Shown here: positions 6,372 to 13,837 of the stretch, one piece after another
How positions within the stretch are numbered: position 1 is the first letter of the stretch
Layout: each line of letters begins with the position of its first letter
Assembly (NCBI GenBank): GCA_015257125.1
Contig: JABZKU010000040.1
Span: forward strand, 1-16,638
DNA: 16,638 nt
Direction: 5' to 3'
Origin: Prevotellaceae bacterium
GTDB lineage: Bacteria; Bacteroidota; Bacteroidia; Bacteroidales; Bacteroidaceae
Program-made: the position numbers and the translations under genes
The notes under the pieces: model-generated
Databases searched by the model: none
What the model saw: the letters and a program-made list of their open reading frames with translations, nothing else
What the model was told of the DNA's origin: nothing

Positions 6372-9063
6372 AGTCCGGAGTCTCATTTTCCTCGGCCTCT
6401 TGTTTTTTCGTGGTGAAACGATAGGTGAAGCCGATTAGGAAGTAGCGGCCGTAGGCCGTGTTGTAAATGCGTTGAATCCCCGTTTCGTCGAAGTTGTGGG
6501 TGATGCCGCGGTTGTTGTTGAAGAGGTCGTGTCCCCTGAGTGAGACCGTCAAGTTCTTGCCCTTGAGGAAAGCCCGCGAGAGGTCGAAATTCAGCTCCTG
6601 CTCGGTGCGGCGATAGTGCTGCGTGCTCCGGTAGTCGAGGTGAATCAATCGATAACGCAGGTCGAGATGGAGCCCGAAGGGCAGCTCGTATTCAAGGCTT
6701 ACCCTTGCCGAGGGCTCGAATGAGCGCTGACGGTCGTAGATGGGGTTGGGACTGTGGTTGAAACTGTAATCGAGGGCGAATGACGTTTCCACAGAAAGTT
6801 TATCGCCGCGGTATTGAGGTCCAAAACCAAAGGCTATCGTGTGCATGAACAGTTCTTCGGGGCGTGCATCGGCGAGCGACCCCGCCACATTGAAGTTCTG
6901 CCGGTGAGTGGTACCCTGTCCGGCGTAATAACGGAAGATGAAACGGTTCGCATAGTCAAGCGATTGGAGAAAGTAGAGATAGGTACTCGTGTTCCAGGCA
7001 CCCGAGATGTTGACCGGCTTCGTCGTGGTCACGCCCGTGGTGCGGTCGAACGCAGTGAGTTGCGTCGTTTCGTTGGCCGTGGTGGTAAAAAAGATACCCG
7101 CATAGAGTTGGTGGCGTTTCGTCTCTTCGCCGCGGTGCTGTTCAAATAGGTTTTCGCTCCTCAGCGAGAAGCCGTGCGTGACCTTGTTCTTCAAATCCGG
7201 GTTGCTGAGGCGCACATTCCGCGGATCGGCGAGGTCGGGCAGCGTGATCTGTTCCGTGATGAAAGGCGCACTCGTGCTGAGATCATAGTCGAAAGTGAAC
7301 TTGCTTGAGCCGGGCTTCCATTCTGTTTTGGTCGAGAAGGAGGGCAGCGTTTGTCGGCGCGTGAGGTGTTGTGCCGGAAAACCGCCTTTCTCGAAATCGT
7401 AGGTCTCGCTCTCGTGTTTGAGCGTTAGGTTCACCGACGAGAACCACCGATCGGCGGTGTAGCGGAGAAAGAGCGTTCCGCTGTGCGAGGTGGTGTTTTG
7501 CAGGGTGTGGCGCGTGATCTCATTTTCGCGAGCGAGGCGGCGCCAATCGGCGATGCCCTCGGGCAGCCGGGCGAGGAGGGGGAAGGCGGCGTCGAAGGTG
7601 GTGGGCGCGCCGCTCAGGCGGTTGAGCAGGAAGCCGTCGGTGTCCATCCGGTTGTGGAGATGCGAAAAGGCGTAGCGCGCACCCGGCACAAAATGTTTGC
7701 CCACGGGCCATTGCAGTTCCAGCGTCGAACTCAGTTGGGTGCTGCCGGTCGCATTGTCTCGGTAGCGGTGAAGCAGGTGGGGCAGGTTGTTCGCTTCGGG
7801 ACGGAAATAGTGGTAGCCGTCGAGCGAGAAGTTGTCGGACGCTGTTTCTTCGCGCGTCAGATCCGTTTGCCAAGTGAGGTTCGCCCCTTGGGAGTTGAGT
7901 TTCTGGTTGACCCTGAGCAGTTGGTCGACGTGGCCGAGCGTGTTTTCGCCTTGTTCGACCGACCGCGTGCGGGTCACGGCACCGAACATCGCGGCACGCA
8001 GCAGGTTCGGAGCAAAAACCGAATCGAGCGGGGCATATCCCGCGTTGAAGGGGTTGGCGTTCCATGTCGCGCCGCGCCCGTTGTTGTCCGAAGTGGTGCG
8101 CGAGCGCCATGCGTTATTTTGATAGAACACGTAGGTCGTCGCCGTCGGTCGCCACGTCACGAAGAGGTGACCCGCCACGCGCGTCTCGTGTGAGTGGGGG
8201 TGCTCTTCGGTCGCGTTGTAACTGCTGCCGCCGTTGAGCATCGTTTCCAATTCCGTGTAGCGGGTGTTGCGCCGCGTGTTGTTGTTATAGTCGCCCGTGC
8301 CCTCGATCTTCAGATAGCCCGCGGCGTTCTCGTCGCTCTTGTTGCGCCAAAACAGGGTGCCGCCCGGCGAGTGGAAGGCATTCTTACCGGAGCGATAGAC
8401 GTTGAAGGCACTGATCGAGCCGTCGCCGTTGTACCAGAGTTCGTTGTTCGTGTTGTTGGCATTGCCGAAGAGCGACACGCGATAGCGGTCGGTGAAGGTG
8501 TTGGCATAGCCTCGGGCGCTATAGAGGTCGGGCGTACCGCCCGAGAGGTCGGTTTGCCCCGTCCACGTGCCCATGTATTTCTTGCGGAGCACCACATTGA
8601 CCACCTGCTCGCGCGAACCGTCGTCAAGTCCCGTCACGCGCGCCAGTTCGCCGCGTTGCTCATAGGCTTTCACACTCTTGACGATGTAGGCCGGCAGGGC
8701 TTCGAGCGCCATCGAGGGGTCGTTGCGCGAAAAGTCGAAACCGTTCACCAGTAGCCGATCCACGGGCTTGCCCATGTAGTAGAGCTTTTTCTTCCGAATC
8801 TCCATGCCGGGCAGTTTCTTGAGCGCATCGCCGAGGTTGGCGCCGTCTTTGAGTTTCACGGCGTCGAGGTCGTAGACGACGGTGTCTTTGCGGGTGATGA
8901 AGAGCAGTCGCGTGGTTTTCACCGTGGCTTCGTGCAGCGCGTGCGTCTTCGTGCTGTCGGTGCGCACGGAGTCGGTAGAGTACGCTGTGAGCGAGCCGGC
9001 GCGAGCCGTGAGCCCGAGTGCAATGAAGCCGACAAGGAGGGCGATTCTCAATAGGGTTTTCAT
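6370..9063 (-). CDS. Outer-membrane beta-barrel protein (TonB-dependent receptor-like)
   Basis: The 897-residue protein starts with a signal peptide: Lys3 and Arg6, a hydrophobic stretch at 7-19, and likely cleavage after ARA at about residue 22. A plug-like domain spans about 42-160, with TVVYDLDAVKLKDG, LKKLPGMEI, YMGKPVDRLLVNG and LPAYIVKSVKAYE. This pattern is typical of the Bacteroidetes outer-membrane beta-barrel family related to SusC/TonB receptors. The rest, to about 885, alternates polar and aromatic residues as in a large barrel and ends in FLIGFTYRF plus a 14-residue acidic tail. The N-terminal carboxypeptidase-regulatory-like domain often found in this family is absent, and no SusD-type partner gene is adjacent, so the cargo cannot be guessed. 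A consensus promoter lies 30-60 bases upstream. The stop codon sits inside the shared terminator. Confidence 0.88.
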   Translation of the reverse strand: MKTLLRIALLVGFIALGLTARAGSLTAYSTDSVRTDSTKTHALHEATVKTTRLLFITRKDTVVYDLDAVKLKDGANLGDALKKLPGMEIRKKKLYYMGKPVDRLLVNGFDFSRNDPSMALEALPAYIVKSVKAYEQRGELARVTGLDDGSREQVVNVVLRKKYMGTWTGQTDLSGGTPDLYSARGYANTFTDRYRVSLFGNANNTNNELWYNGDGSISAFNVYRSGKNAFHSPGGTLFWRNKSDENAAGYLKIEGTGDYNNNTRRNTRYTELETMLNGGSSYNATEEHPHSHETRVAGHLFVTWRPTATTYVFYQNNAWRSRTTSDNNGRGATWNANPFNAGYAPLDSVFAPNLLRAAMFGAVTRTRSVEQGENTLGHVDQLLRVNQKLNSQGANLTWQTDLTREETASDNFSLDGYHYFRPEANNLPHLLHRYRDNATGSTQLSSTLELQWPVGKHFVPGARYAFSHLHNRMDTDGFLLNRLSGAPTTFDAAFPLLARLPEGIADWRRLARENEITRHTLQNTTSHSGTLFLRYTADRWFSSVNLTLKHESETYDFEKGGFPAQHLTRRQTLPSFSTKTEWKPGSSKFTFDYDLSTSAPFITEQITLPDLADPRNVRLSNPDLKNKVTHGFSLRSENLFEQHRGEETKRHQLYAGIFFTTTANETTQLTAFDRTTGVTTTKPVNISGAWNTSTYLYFLQSLDYANRFIFRYYAGQGTTHRQNFNVAGSLADARPEELFMHTIAFGFGPQYRGDKLSVETSFALDYSFNHSPNPIYDRQRSFEPSARVSLEYELPFGLHLDLRYRLIHLDYRSTQHYRRTEQELNFDLSRAFLKGKNLTVSLRGHDLFNNNRGITHNFDETGIQRIYNTAYGRYFLIGFTYRFTTKKQEAEENETPD

Positions 9064-9094
9064 GGGCGAAGTGTGAAATTAAGTAGGTTTGCTG

Positions 9095-9125
9095 CAAATG
9101 TACGCTTTTTCTCGGAAAAGACAAA
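9095..9125 (-). promoter_or_regulatory. Bacteroidetes-type promoter of the outer-membrane protein gene
   Basis: On the minus strand, TTTG (9125-9122) is followed after 19 bases by TACATTTG (9102-9095), a perfect match to the consensus. The inferred start near 9088 gives a leader of about 25 bases before the ATG at 9063. Confidence 0.87.
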
Positions 9126-9271
9126 CGAAAATCGTTTTTTTTGTATCGAAACTTTCGTTAGACGTTTTTATGTTTATTGTGTTCCTTCGAATGCTTCGAC
9201 GGAAAGCAGGGGACTTTCTCGGAAAAGCAGGGGAGAATGTTGAAAAAGTGGAGCACTTTTCGCGAGGAGTT

Positions 9272-9586
9272 GTGAAGGTGAAGAAGAAGCGAAAGGCGAT
9301 TCGCAACGCCCTACGCGCGCGTACGTGTACACAACCGATTTTCGATTTTTGCCTTCACCCCTTCACCTACCCCGTTAAGCGCTTGTGCCTGAGCATGTTG
9401 TGGGTGAACATAAAGGCTGTGTTCACCTTCACCCACCGTGTAAGCTGTTGGTTTGCAGTTGGTTGAGTGAGATTTTTTGCTCCGAAGGGGGTGAACTGGA
9501 AAGTGTGAAGCCTTCACACGTAACTCGCAGTGAACGAGTGGTTTATCGGCGTTGGGTGAAGAGGTGAAGGCAAAAAACGAAAAACG
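9272..9586. repeat. GTGAA/TTCAC motif cluster inside a 32-base inverted repeat
   Basis: GTGAA occurs 8 times and its complement TTCAC 5 times between 9272 and 9568, against less than one expected by chance for both strands in that length. The outer arms 9336-9367 and 9555-9586 are inverted copies matching at 29 of 32 positions. Inside lie smaller inverted repeats: GGTGAACA/TGTTCACC (9403-9410, 9420-9427), the near-perfect palindrome GTGTGAAG-C-CTTCACAC (9503-9519) and ACTCG/CGAGT (9523-9527, 9535-9539). The pair 9400-9408/9428-9436 is an alternative stem. Direct doublets such as GTGAAGGTGAAG (9272-9283) and CTTCACCCCTTCACC (9353-9367) also occur. Whether it acts as DNA binding sites, a structured RNA or a small mobile intergenic repeat cannot be told from sequence alone. 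Confidence 0.8.
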
Positions 9587-9628
9587 CCGGACGCGCGCAC
9601 GCGCGAGGAAAGGGCACATTTGTGCATC

Positions 9629-9691
9629 AAAAAACGGCGGACGAGGAGCGCCGCGCGGTGGGTGTTCCGCGGTGGGGCTCTTCGTCCGCCG
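9629..9691 (-). terminator. Terminator after pyrH
   Basis: A 15-bp stem with one G-U pair joins 9635-9649 and 9677-9691, with an inner stem CGCGG/CCGCG (9654-9658, 9667-9671). On the minus strand it is followed by six T residues (complement of 9629-9634). It starts 27 bases after the pyrH stop and closes the tex-to-pyrH run. Confidence 0.9.
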
Positions 9692-9718
9692 AGAGGGTGG
9701 GGAGGGCGACGAAAAGGG

Positions 9719-10426
9719 TCAGTCGTGCACGTAGGTGCCGATGGGTTCGCCCTCGAGCACGCGGCGCAGGTTGCCGGGCACGTCCATGTTGAAGACGTAG
9801 ATGGGGAAGTGGTTTTCGCGACACATGGCGGTGGCCGTCACGTCCATCACTTTCAGACCGCGGCGCAGCACTTCGTCGTAGGTGATCTCGTCGAACTTCG
9901 TGGCGGTCGGGTCTTTTTCGGGATCGGCGGTGTAGACGCCGTCCACGCGCGTACCCTTGAGCATGACGTCGGCTTCAATCTCGATGCCGCGGAGCGAAGA
10001 ACCGGTGTCGGTGGTGAAGTAGGGGTTGCCGGTGCCGGCGCTCATGATCACCACTTCGCCGCGTTCGAGGGCTTCGAGGGCTTTCCACTTCGAATAGAAC
10101 TCGCCGATGGGTTCCATGCGGATGGCGGTGAGCACGCGGTTGGGCACGCCTTGCGCACCGAGGGCGGAGGAGAGGGCGAGGCTGTTGATGACCGTGGCGC
10201 ACATGCCCATTTGGTCGCCTTTCACGCGGTCAAAACCTTTGCCGGCGCCGCTGAGGCCGCGGAAGATGTTGCCGCCGCCGATGACGATGCCCACTTGCAC
10301 GCCCATTTCGCGGATTTCGCGAATTTGGTCGGCATATTCGTTGAGACGCTGGGTGTCGATGCCGTGACCTTGGGCACCCATGAGGCTTTCGCCGCTGAGT
10401 TTGAGGAGAATGCGTTTGAATTTCAT
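9719..10426 (-). CDS. pyrH: UMP kinase
   Basis: This 235-residue cytoplasmic enzyme phosphorylates UMP to UDP with ATP, the step that feeds all UTP and CTP synthesis. It is of the bacterial amino-acid-kinase type. Visible motifs are LLKLSGE with Lys9 (7-13), IGGGNIFRG (49-57), the conserved GTGNPYFTTDT (131-141), DGVYTADPEKDP (162-173) and MDVTA (194-198). Length and motif order are normal. The ATG at 10426 begins directly at the first strand, MKFKRILLKLSGE. The gene follows the MATE transporter by 36 bases and is the last of the minus-strand run. In many bacteria pyrH is followed by frr (ribosome recycling factor). Here a terminator follows instead. Confidence 0.97.
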   Translation of the reverse strand: MKFKRILLKLSGESLMGAQGHGIDTQRLNEYADQIREIREMGVQVGIVIGGGNIFRGLSGAGKGFDRVKGDQMGMCATVINSLALSSALGAQGVPNRVLTAIRMEPIGEFYSKWKALEALERGEVVIMSAGTGNPYFTTDTGSSLRGIEIEADVMLKGTRVDGVYTADPEKDPTATKFDEITYDEVLRRGLKVMDVTATAMCRENHFPIYVFNMDVPGNLRRVLEGEPIGTYVHD

Positions 10427-10462
10427 ATCTGAAAATGAATAGTATTGTTGCGAAATGGGAAA

Positions 10463-11794
10463 TCAGTGTGCCGTCTGCGCTGCGGAGGGGGCGAAACTGC
10501 GGCGCACGATGGTGGGGAGTTGCGCGCCTTGCACCAGTCCGCGCAGGGCGAGGTAGGCGAGAAAGGCGATCCACAGCCCGTGGTTGCCGAGGGTGGGGGC
10601 GAGCAGGCCGTGGAGGGCGAAGAAGCCCGCGGCGGCCACGGCCACGCCGAGAAGCATGCCCGAGGTGGCGGTGGTGCCTACGAAAAGGCCGTCGAGCAGA
10701 AAACCGGACATGGCGGCCGGGGGGAGCAGGACGGCGTAGAGGAGATAGCTTTCGGCGGCTTGGCGCACGGCGACGGCGTCGGTGAAGAGGGCGATGAACG
10801 CGCTGCCGCCGAGGGCAAAGACGGCGGAGAACAAGAGCGAAAGACTCGCGCCCCAAGCGAAGAGCGAGCGGACGAGACGGCGGAAACGCGCTGCGCTGCC
10901 GGCACCGACGAGGTGACCGCCCACGGCTTCGCCGGCGTAGGCGAAACCGTCCATGACGTAGCTCACGAGGGTGAAAAACTGGAGCAGCACGGCGTTGGCC
11001 GAAAGGAGGGTGGGGCCGCGCCGACTGCCGAAGGCCGTGAACGAGAACATGACGGCAACGAGACAGAGGGTGCGGAGAAAGATGAAGACGTTGACGGTGA
11101 AGAACGAACGCCACGCGCCGGCATTGCGGAAGGAGGCGGAGAGCCGCGGTATGCTGCCGTGCCGCCGCAGGGTGCGGAGGGCGAAAAAGAGGGCGAGGGC
11201 GGCGCCGACCCATTGGGCGAGGAGGGTGCCGCCGGCGACGCCCATGAGCCGGAGTCCGAAGCCGTGAACGAGGAGCAGGCTGGCGCCGATGTTGAGGAGG
11301 TTTTGCACCACGGCGATGAGGAGGGGCGTGCGCGCGTCTTGCCTACCGAGCAACCAGCCGTTGAGGACGTAGAGACTCAGCGTGGCGGGGGCACCCCAAA
11401 TGAGCACGCGGTAGTAACTCACGGCCTGCGCGGCCACGGGGGCGGAGGTGGTCATGAACGAGAGACCGAAATGCAGCAGGGGCGTTTGTAACGCGATGAG
11501 GAGGGCGCCAATGCCGAGGGCGATGAGCAGACCGCGGAGGAGGAGCAGGGCGGTTTCGTCGTGTCGCTGACTGCCGTAGGCTTGGGCGGTGAGGCCGCCG
11601 GTGCCCATGCGCAGAAAGTTGAAGAGGGTGTAGGTGACGGAGAAGAGGGCGCTGCCGATGGCGATGGCCGCGAGATAGTCGGACGTGCCGAGGTGGCCGG
11701 CGATGGCGGTGTCGACCCAACCGAGGAGGGGGACGGTGATGTTCGACAGGATGGAGGGGACGGCGATGCGGAGGATGGCGCGGTGCTCAGACAT
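10463..11794 (-). CDS. MATE-family efflux transporter (DinF-like)
   Basis: The 443-residue inner-membrane protein should have about 12 transmembrane helices and export cationic drugs or metabolites in exchange for Na+ or H+. The N-terminal pattern is diagnostic: AVPSILSNITVPLLGWVDTA then IAGHLG (residues 11-36), followed by LFNFLRMGTGGLTAQAYG (57-74). The VDTAIAGHLG form resembles the DinF subgroup. The substrate is unknown. The frame stays open well upstream of 11794, but that part is the antiparallel-frame shadow of the birA-like gene. I choose ATG 11794 because the family homology begins there and because it overlaps the birA-like stop as ATGTCTGA (8 bases), an arrangement that suggests translational coupling. 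The DNA here is very GC-rich; one 60-base line near 11161 is about 75% GC. Confidence 0.92.
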   Translation of the reverse strand: MSEHRAILRIAVPSILSNITVPLLGWVDTAIAGHLGTSDYLAAIAIGSALFSVTYTLFNFLRMGTGGLTAQAYGSQRHDETALLLLRGLLIALGIGALLIALQTPLLHFGLSFMTTSAPVAAQAVSYYRVLIWGAPATLSLYVLNGWLLGRQDARTPLLIAVVQNLLNIGASLLLVHGFGLRLMGVAGGTLLAQWVGAALALFFALRTLRRHGSIPRLSASFRNAGAWRSFFTVNVFIFLRTLCLVAVMFSFTAFGSRRGPTLLSANAVLLQFFTLVSYVMDGFAYAGEAVGGHLVGAGSAARFRRLVRSLFAWGASLSLLFSAVFALGGSAFIALFTDAVAVRQAAESYLLYAVLLPPAAMSGFLLDGLFVGTTATSGMLLGVAVAAAGFFALHGLLAPTLGNHGLWIAFLAYLALRGLVQGAQLPTIVRRSFAPSAAQTAH

Positions 11795-12917
11795 GGGCGG
11801 TGGCTGTGGTGGGGAGGGGGACGACGAAGCGCACTTCTTTGAAATGGTAGTGGCGCAGACGGCCGTCGGTGGTTCGGAGGGTGAGTTGGCCGGTGGGGGC
11901 GACGTCGACGATGTGGGCGGAGAAGGTTTCTCCGCTCGCCGTGTCGACATAGTCGTGCGCACCGTCGCGGTGATAGAGGCGGCGGAGGTATTCGCGGTGG
12001 AGACGTTGCCGCTGCGCAAGGCGCTCATCGGGATCGGGAGGGGTGACGGCGCGGAGCAGTCGGTCGAAATGATGCGCGAAGCGGTTGAGTACTTCTTCGC
12101 GATCGACGGGGCGACCGATGATTTGCCGGAGCGAAACGGGATTCGGCGCGTCGCCGACAAATTGCTTTTGGTTGAGGTTGAGGCCGATGCCGACGAGGGT
12201 GGCGGCGATCTGCGCGCCGCTGAGGGTGTGGCGCAGGAGCATGCCGCAGATTTTGCGGTCGTGATGATAAACGTCGTTGGGCCACTTCACGCTGATGCCT
12301 TCGGTGTAGGCGTCGAGGGTGTGCGCGACGGCGAGGCAGGCGATTTCGGAGAGAAAAAACTGCACGCCGGCGGTGATGTGCTCCGGTCGAAAGAGAAAAC
12401 TGAAGAGGAGGTTTTCGCCGCGCGCACTTTCCCACACGGTGTTCACTTGTCCGTGTCCGTGGGTCTGGTAGTCGGTTGTGACGAGCTGGATTTCCTCGGC
12501 GCGCTTGTTGTTGAGGACTATTTTTTTGTTCGAGGCGTTCTCGTCCGGCGTGTATTTTCCGTTCTTTTCTGTTTTCTTGTTTTTATTGTAGAGGGCATGC
12601 TCGTTTTGCGCTTTTTGGTGCAGTGGCGTTTGTTCGGGGAGTTCTTCTTCGATTATTTCTCCCTTGCCTTCTTTTTTTTCCTTTTCTTCTTTACAGAGGG
12701 CATGCTTACTTTGCGATTCCTTGCCGGGGATGTTTACACCTTGGGCGTGTTCTCTTTTTGAACTCTCGCTGTTCTCCTTTCTTCTTCTCCTTTCTTCTTC
12801 AATGAGGGCACGTTCTTCGAGGGCATCCTCGCGAAGGAGTTCCATCGTGGTGGGGACTTCGGCGAAGTGGTGGCGCTGCCAGTGGGGAGGGAGTTCAGAA
12901 AAAGCGGTCGTGCTCAT
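11787..12917 (-). CDS. birA: Biotin--[acetyl-CoA-carboxylase] ligase-like protein with a large insertion
   Basis: The 376-residue protein would attach biotin to the carrier protein of carboxylases. It lacks the N-terminal DNA-binding domain of E. coli BirA, so it is the ligase-only type and probably not a repressor. The catalytic core shows WESARGENLLFSFLF (162-176), VKWPNDVY (210-217), the lysine segment RKICGMLL and VGIGLNLNQ, followed by a C-terminal SH3-like domain. Two features are odd. About 110 residues (roughly 31-140) rich in Lys, Glu and Asn interrupt the domain between the first helix and the strand QLVTTDYQT. Also, the biotin-binding loop usually written GRGR or QTAGRGQ reads QTHGHGQVN (151-159), so the arginine is missing. 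The start at 12917 overlaps the yraN stop by 23 bases. Without the insertion the length would be normal (about 265 residues). Activity is uncertain. Confidence 0.85.
   Translation of the reverse strand: MSTTAFSELPPHWQRHHFAEVPTTMELLREDALEERALIEEERRRRKENSESSKREHAQGVNIPGKESQSKHALCKEEKEKKEGKGEIIEEELPEQTPLHQKAQNEHALYNKNKKTEKNGKYTPDENASNKKIVLNNKRAEEIQLVTTDYQTHGHGQVNTVWESARGENLLFSFLFRPEHITAGVQFFLSEIACLAVAHTLDAYTEGISVKWPNDVYHHDRKICGMLLRHTLSGAQIAATLVGIGLNLNQKQFVGDAPNPVSLRQIIGRPVDREEVLNRFAHHFDRLLRAVTPPDPDERLAQRQRLHREYLRRLYHRDGAHDYVDTASGETFSAHIVDVAPTGQLTLRTTDGRLRHYHFKEVRFVVPLPTTATAHV
12498..12827 (-). repeat. Degenerate ~35-residue repeats in the birA-like insertion
   Basis: The insertion (residues 31-140) appears to hold three diverged units. 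They are marked by ERALIEEERRRRKE (from residue 35), KHALCKEEKEKKE (from 71) and EHALYNKNKKTEKN (from 106), spaced 36 and 35 residues. At DNA level GAGGGCATGC recurs on the plus strand at 12591-12600 and 12696-12705, with GAGGGCACGT at 12804-12813. Two sampled 60-base lines (12541 and 12661) are about 42% GC, clearly lower than the flanking genes. The segment is predicted to be charged and disordered or helical. Confidence 0.65.
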
Positions 12918-13302
12918 GGTTGGGGCGGAAAGTGTGGGGCGGACGGAGAGGGAAGGCGTTGACGTAGTGACGGATGCGGAAGGGCGGCTCGCTGCCGACG
13001 AGGGTGATGATGTCGAAGCGAAAGGGGATGTTGCCGAGTTGATTGCGACGGATGTAGGCGATGGCGGCGAGCGAAAGACTCTCTTGTTTGTAGCGATCTA
13101 CGGCGGCTGCGGGATCTTCCCAACGGTCGTCGCTGCGCGTTTTCACTTCAACGAAAACGAGTTCGCCCCAATCGTCGGCGATGAGATCGACTTCCAACGG
13201 ATGGCAGCGCCAGTTGCGTTCCAATATGTGGTAGTCGCGCTCGAGCAGGTATTGGCAGGCGGCCGTTTCACCGGCTTTTCCCAATTCGTTGTGTAGAGCC
13301 AT
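12895..13302 (-). CDS. yraN: YraN/UPF0102-family endonuclease-like protein
   Basis: The 135-residue protein is a YraN-family member with a PD-(D/E)XK nuclease-type fold, resembling Holliday junction resolvases. No activity is firmly established for the family. Visible are the N-terminal signature NELGKAGETAACQYLLERDY (residues 5-24), the acidic pair in LEVDLIADD (Asp39), and VFVEVKTR (49-56) with Glu52 and Lys54, the presumed metal-binding and catalytic residues. The usual GEIDL is written PLEVDL here. The frame is open far upstream, but homology begins at the ATG at 13302 (MALHNELGKAGE), 56 bases after tadA. The 3' end overlaps the birA-like gene by 23 bases. The C-terminal 15 residues beyond NAFPL are rich in Pro, Arg and His and probably not conserved. 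Confidence 0.92.
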   Translation of the reverse strand: MALHNELGKAGETAACQYLLERDYHILERNWRCHPLEVDLIADDWGELVFVEVKTRSDDRWEDPAAAVDRYKQESLSLAAIAYIRRNQLGNIPFRFDIITLVGSEPPFRIRHYVNAFPLRPPHTFRPNHEHDRFF

Positions 13303-13358
13303 GAGAGAGGGTGTGAGTGGGACGAAATGCAGACGCTTTGGCGCGGAAAGTACGCAAC

Positions 13359-13790
13359 TTATCTTCGGCGTTTGAAGAAATCGCTCATCAGTGCACCGCA
13401 TTCTTCGGCCAGAACGCCGGAAGTGACTTGCGTCTTGGGGTGCAACGCTTGGGGAGCGTAGACACTGAAACCGCGTTTCGGGTCGGCGGCACCGTAAACG
13501 ACGCGACTGATCTGCGACCAACCGAGCGCGCCGGCACACATCACGCAGGGTTCGACGGTGACGTAGAGCGTGCAGTCGTTGAGATACTTTCCCCCGAGTT
13601 GTCCGGCGGCGGCCGTCACCGCTTGCATTTCGGCATGGGCGGTGACATCGTGCAGGGTTTCGGTGAGGTTGTGGCCGCGGGCGATGATCGTGTCGCGGCA
13701 AACCACCACGGCACCGACCGGGACTTCTCCGCGGTCGGCGGCGGCGTGGGCTTCTTCCAAGGCGCGACGCATGTAGTGTTCGTCGGTCAT
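13359..13790 (-). CDS. tadA: tRNA-specific adenosine deaminase
   Basis: The 143-residue cytidine-deaminase-fold enzyme converts adenosine 34 to inosine in tRNA-Arg(ACG), allowing it to read three codons. The zinc site is complete: His52 and the catalytic Glu54 in AHAEMQAV, and Cys82 and Cys85 in VEPCVMCAGAL. GEVPVGAVVV (21-30) is the usual N-terminal strand. I choose ATG 13790 because MTDEHYMRRALEEA is the usual family start and its upstream sequence is A-rich. A second ATG at 13841 overlaps the tex stop as ATGA and would add 17 residues. If used it would couple translation to tex, but the added peptide looks unlike the family. The C-terminus ends in the basic FFKRRR. Confidence 0.94.
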   Translation of the reverse strand: MTDEHYMRRALEEAHAAADRGEVPVGAVVVCRDTIIARGHNLTETLHDVTAHAEMQAVTAAAGQLGGKYLNDCTLYVTVEPCVMCAGALGWSQISRVVYGAADPKRGFSVYAPQALHPKTQVTSGVLAEECGALMSDFFKRRR

Positions 13791-13837
13791 GTTGTGTTTC
13801 TTTGAAAGATTAGCGTTGTGTATTGTAGGTGTGCGCG

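Larger units (their letters stand above)
9064..9718. other. 655-base stretch with no convincing gene
   Basis: It contains the promoter of the outer-membrane protein gene (9095-9125), a short direct repeat (GGAAAGCAGGGGA at 9201-9213 and a near copy at 9221-9234), the GTGAA/TTCAC repeat cluster (9272-9586) flanked by alternating CG tracts (9313-9322 and 9591-9605), and the pyrH terminator (9629-9691). Open frames of up to 125 codons exist on both strands. They follow the inverted-repeat symmetry, resemble no family I know and overlap the promoter, so I do not call them. Confidence 0.7.

Noticed and set aside
9089..9466. 125-codon plus-strand open frame in the repeat region
   Set aside because: It overlaps the outer-membrane gene promoter and the inverted repeat, and its composition does not look like a protein of this genome.
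10445..11491. 348-codon plus-strand open frame opposite the MATE gene
   Set aside because: Its Glu/Gly/Arg-rich composition is a by-product of GC-rich transporter codons on the other strand. No domain is recognisable.
11795..12160. N-terminal extension of the MATE gene
   Set aside because: The added 122 residues are a shadow of the birA-like gene. Family homology starts at ATG 11794.
13345..13352. TACTTTCC as an internal promoter before yraN
   Set aside because: It matches TAnnTTTG only in part, and no TTTG lies 19-20 bases upstream.
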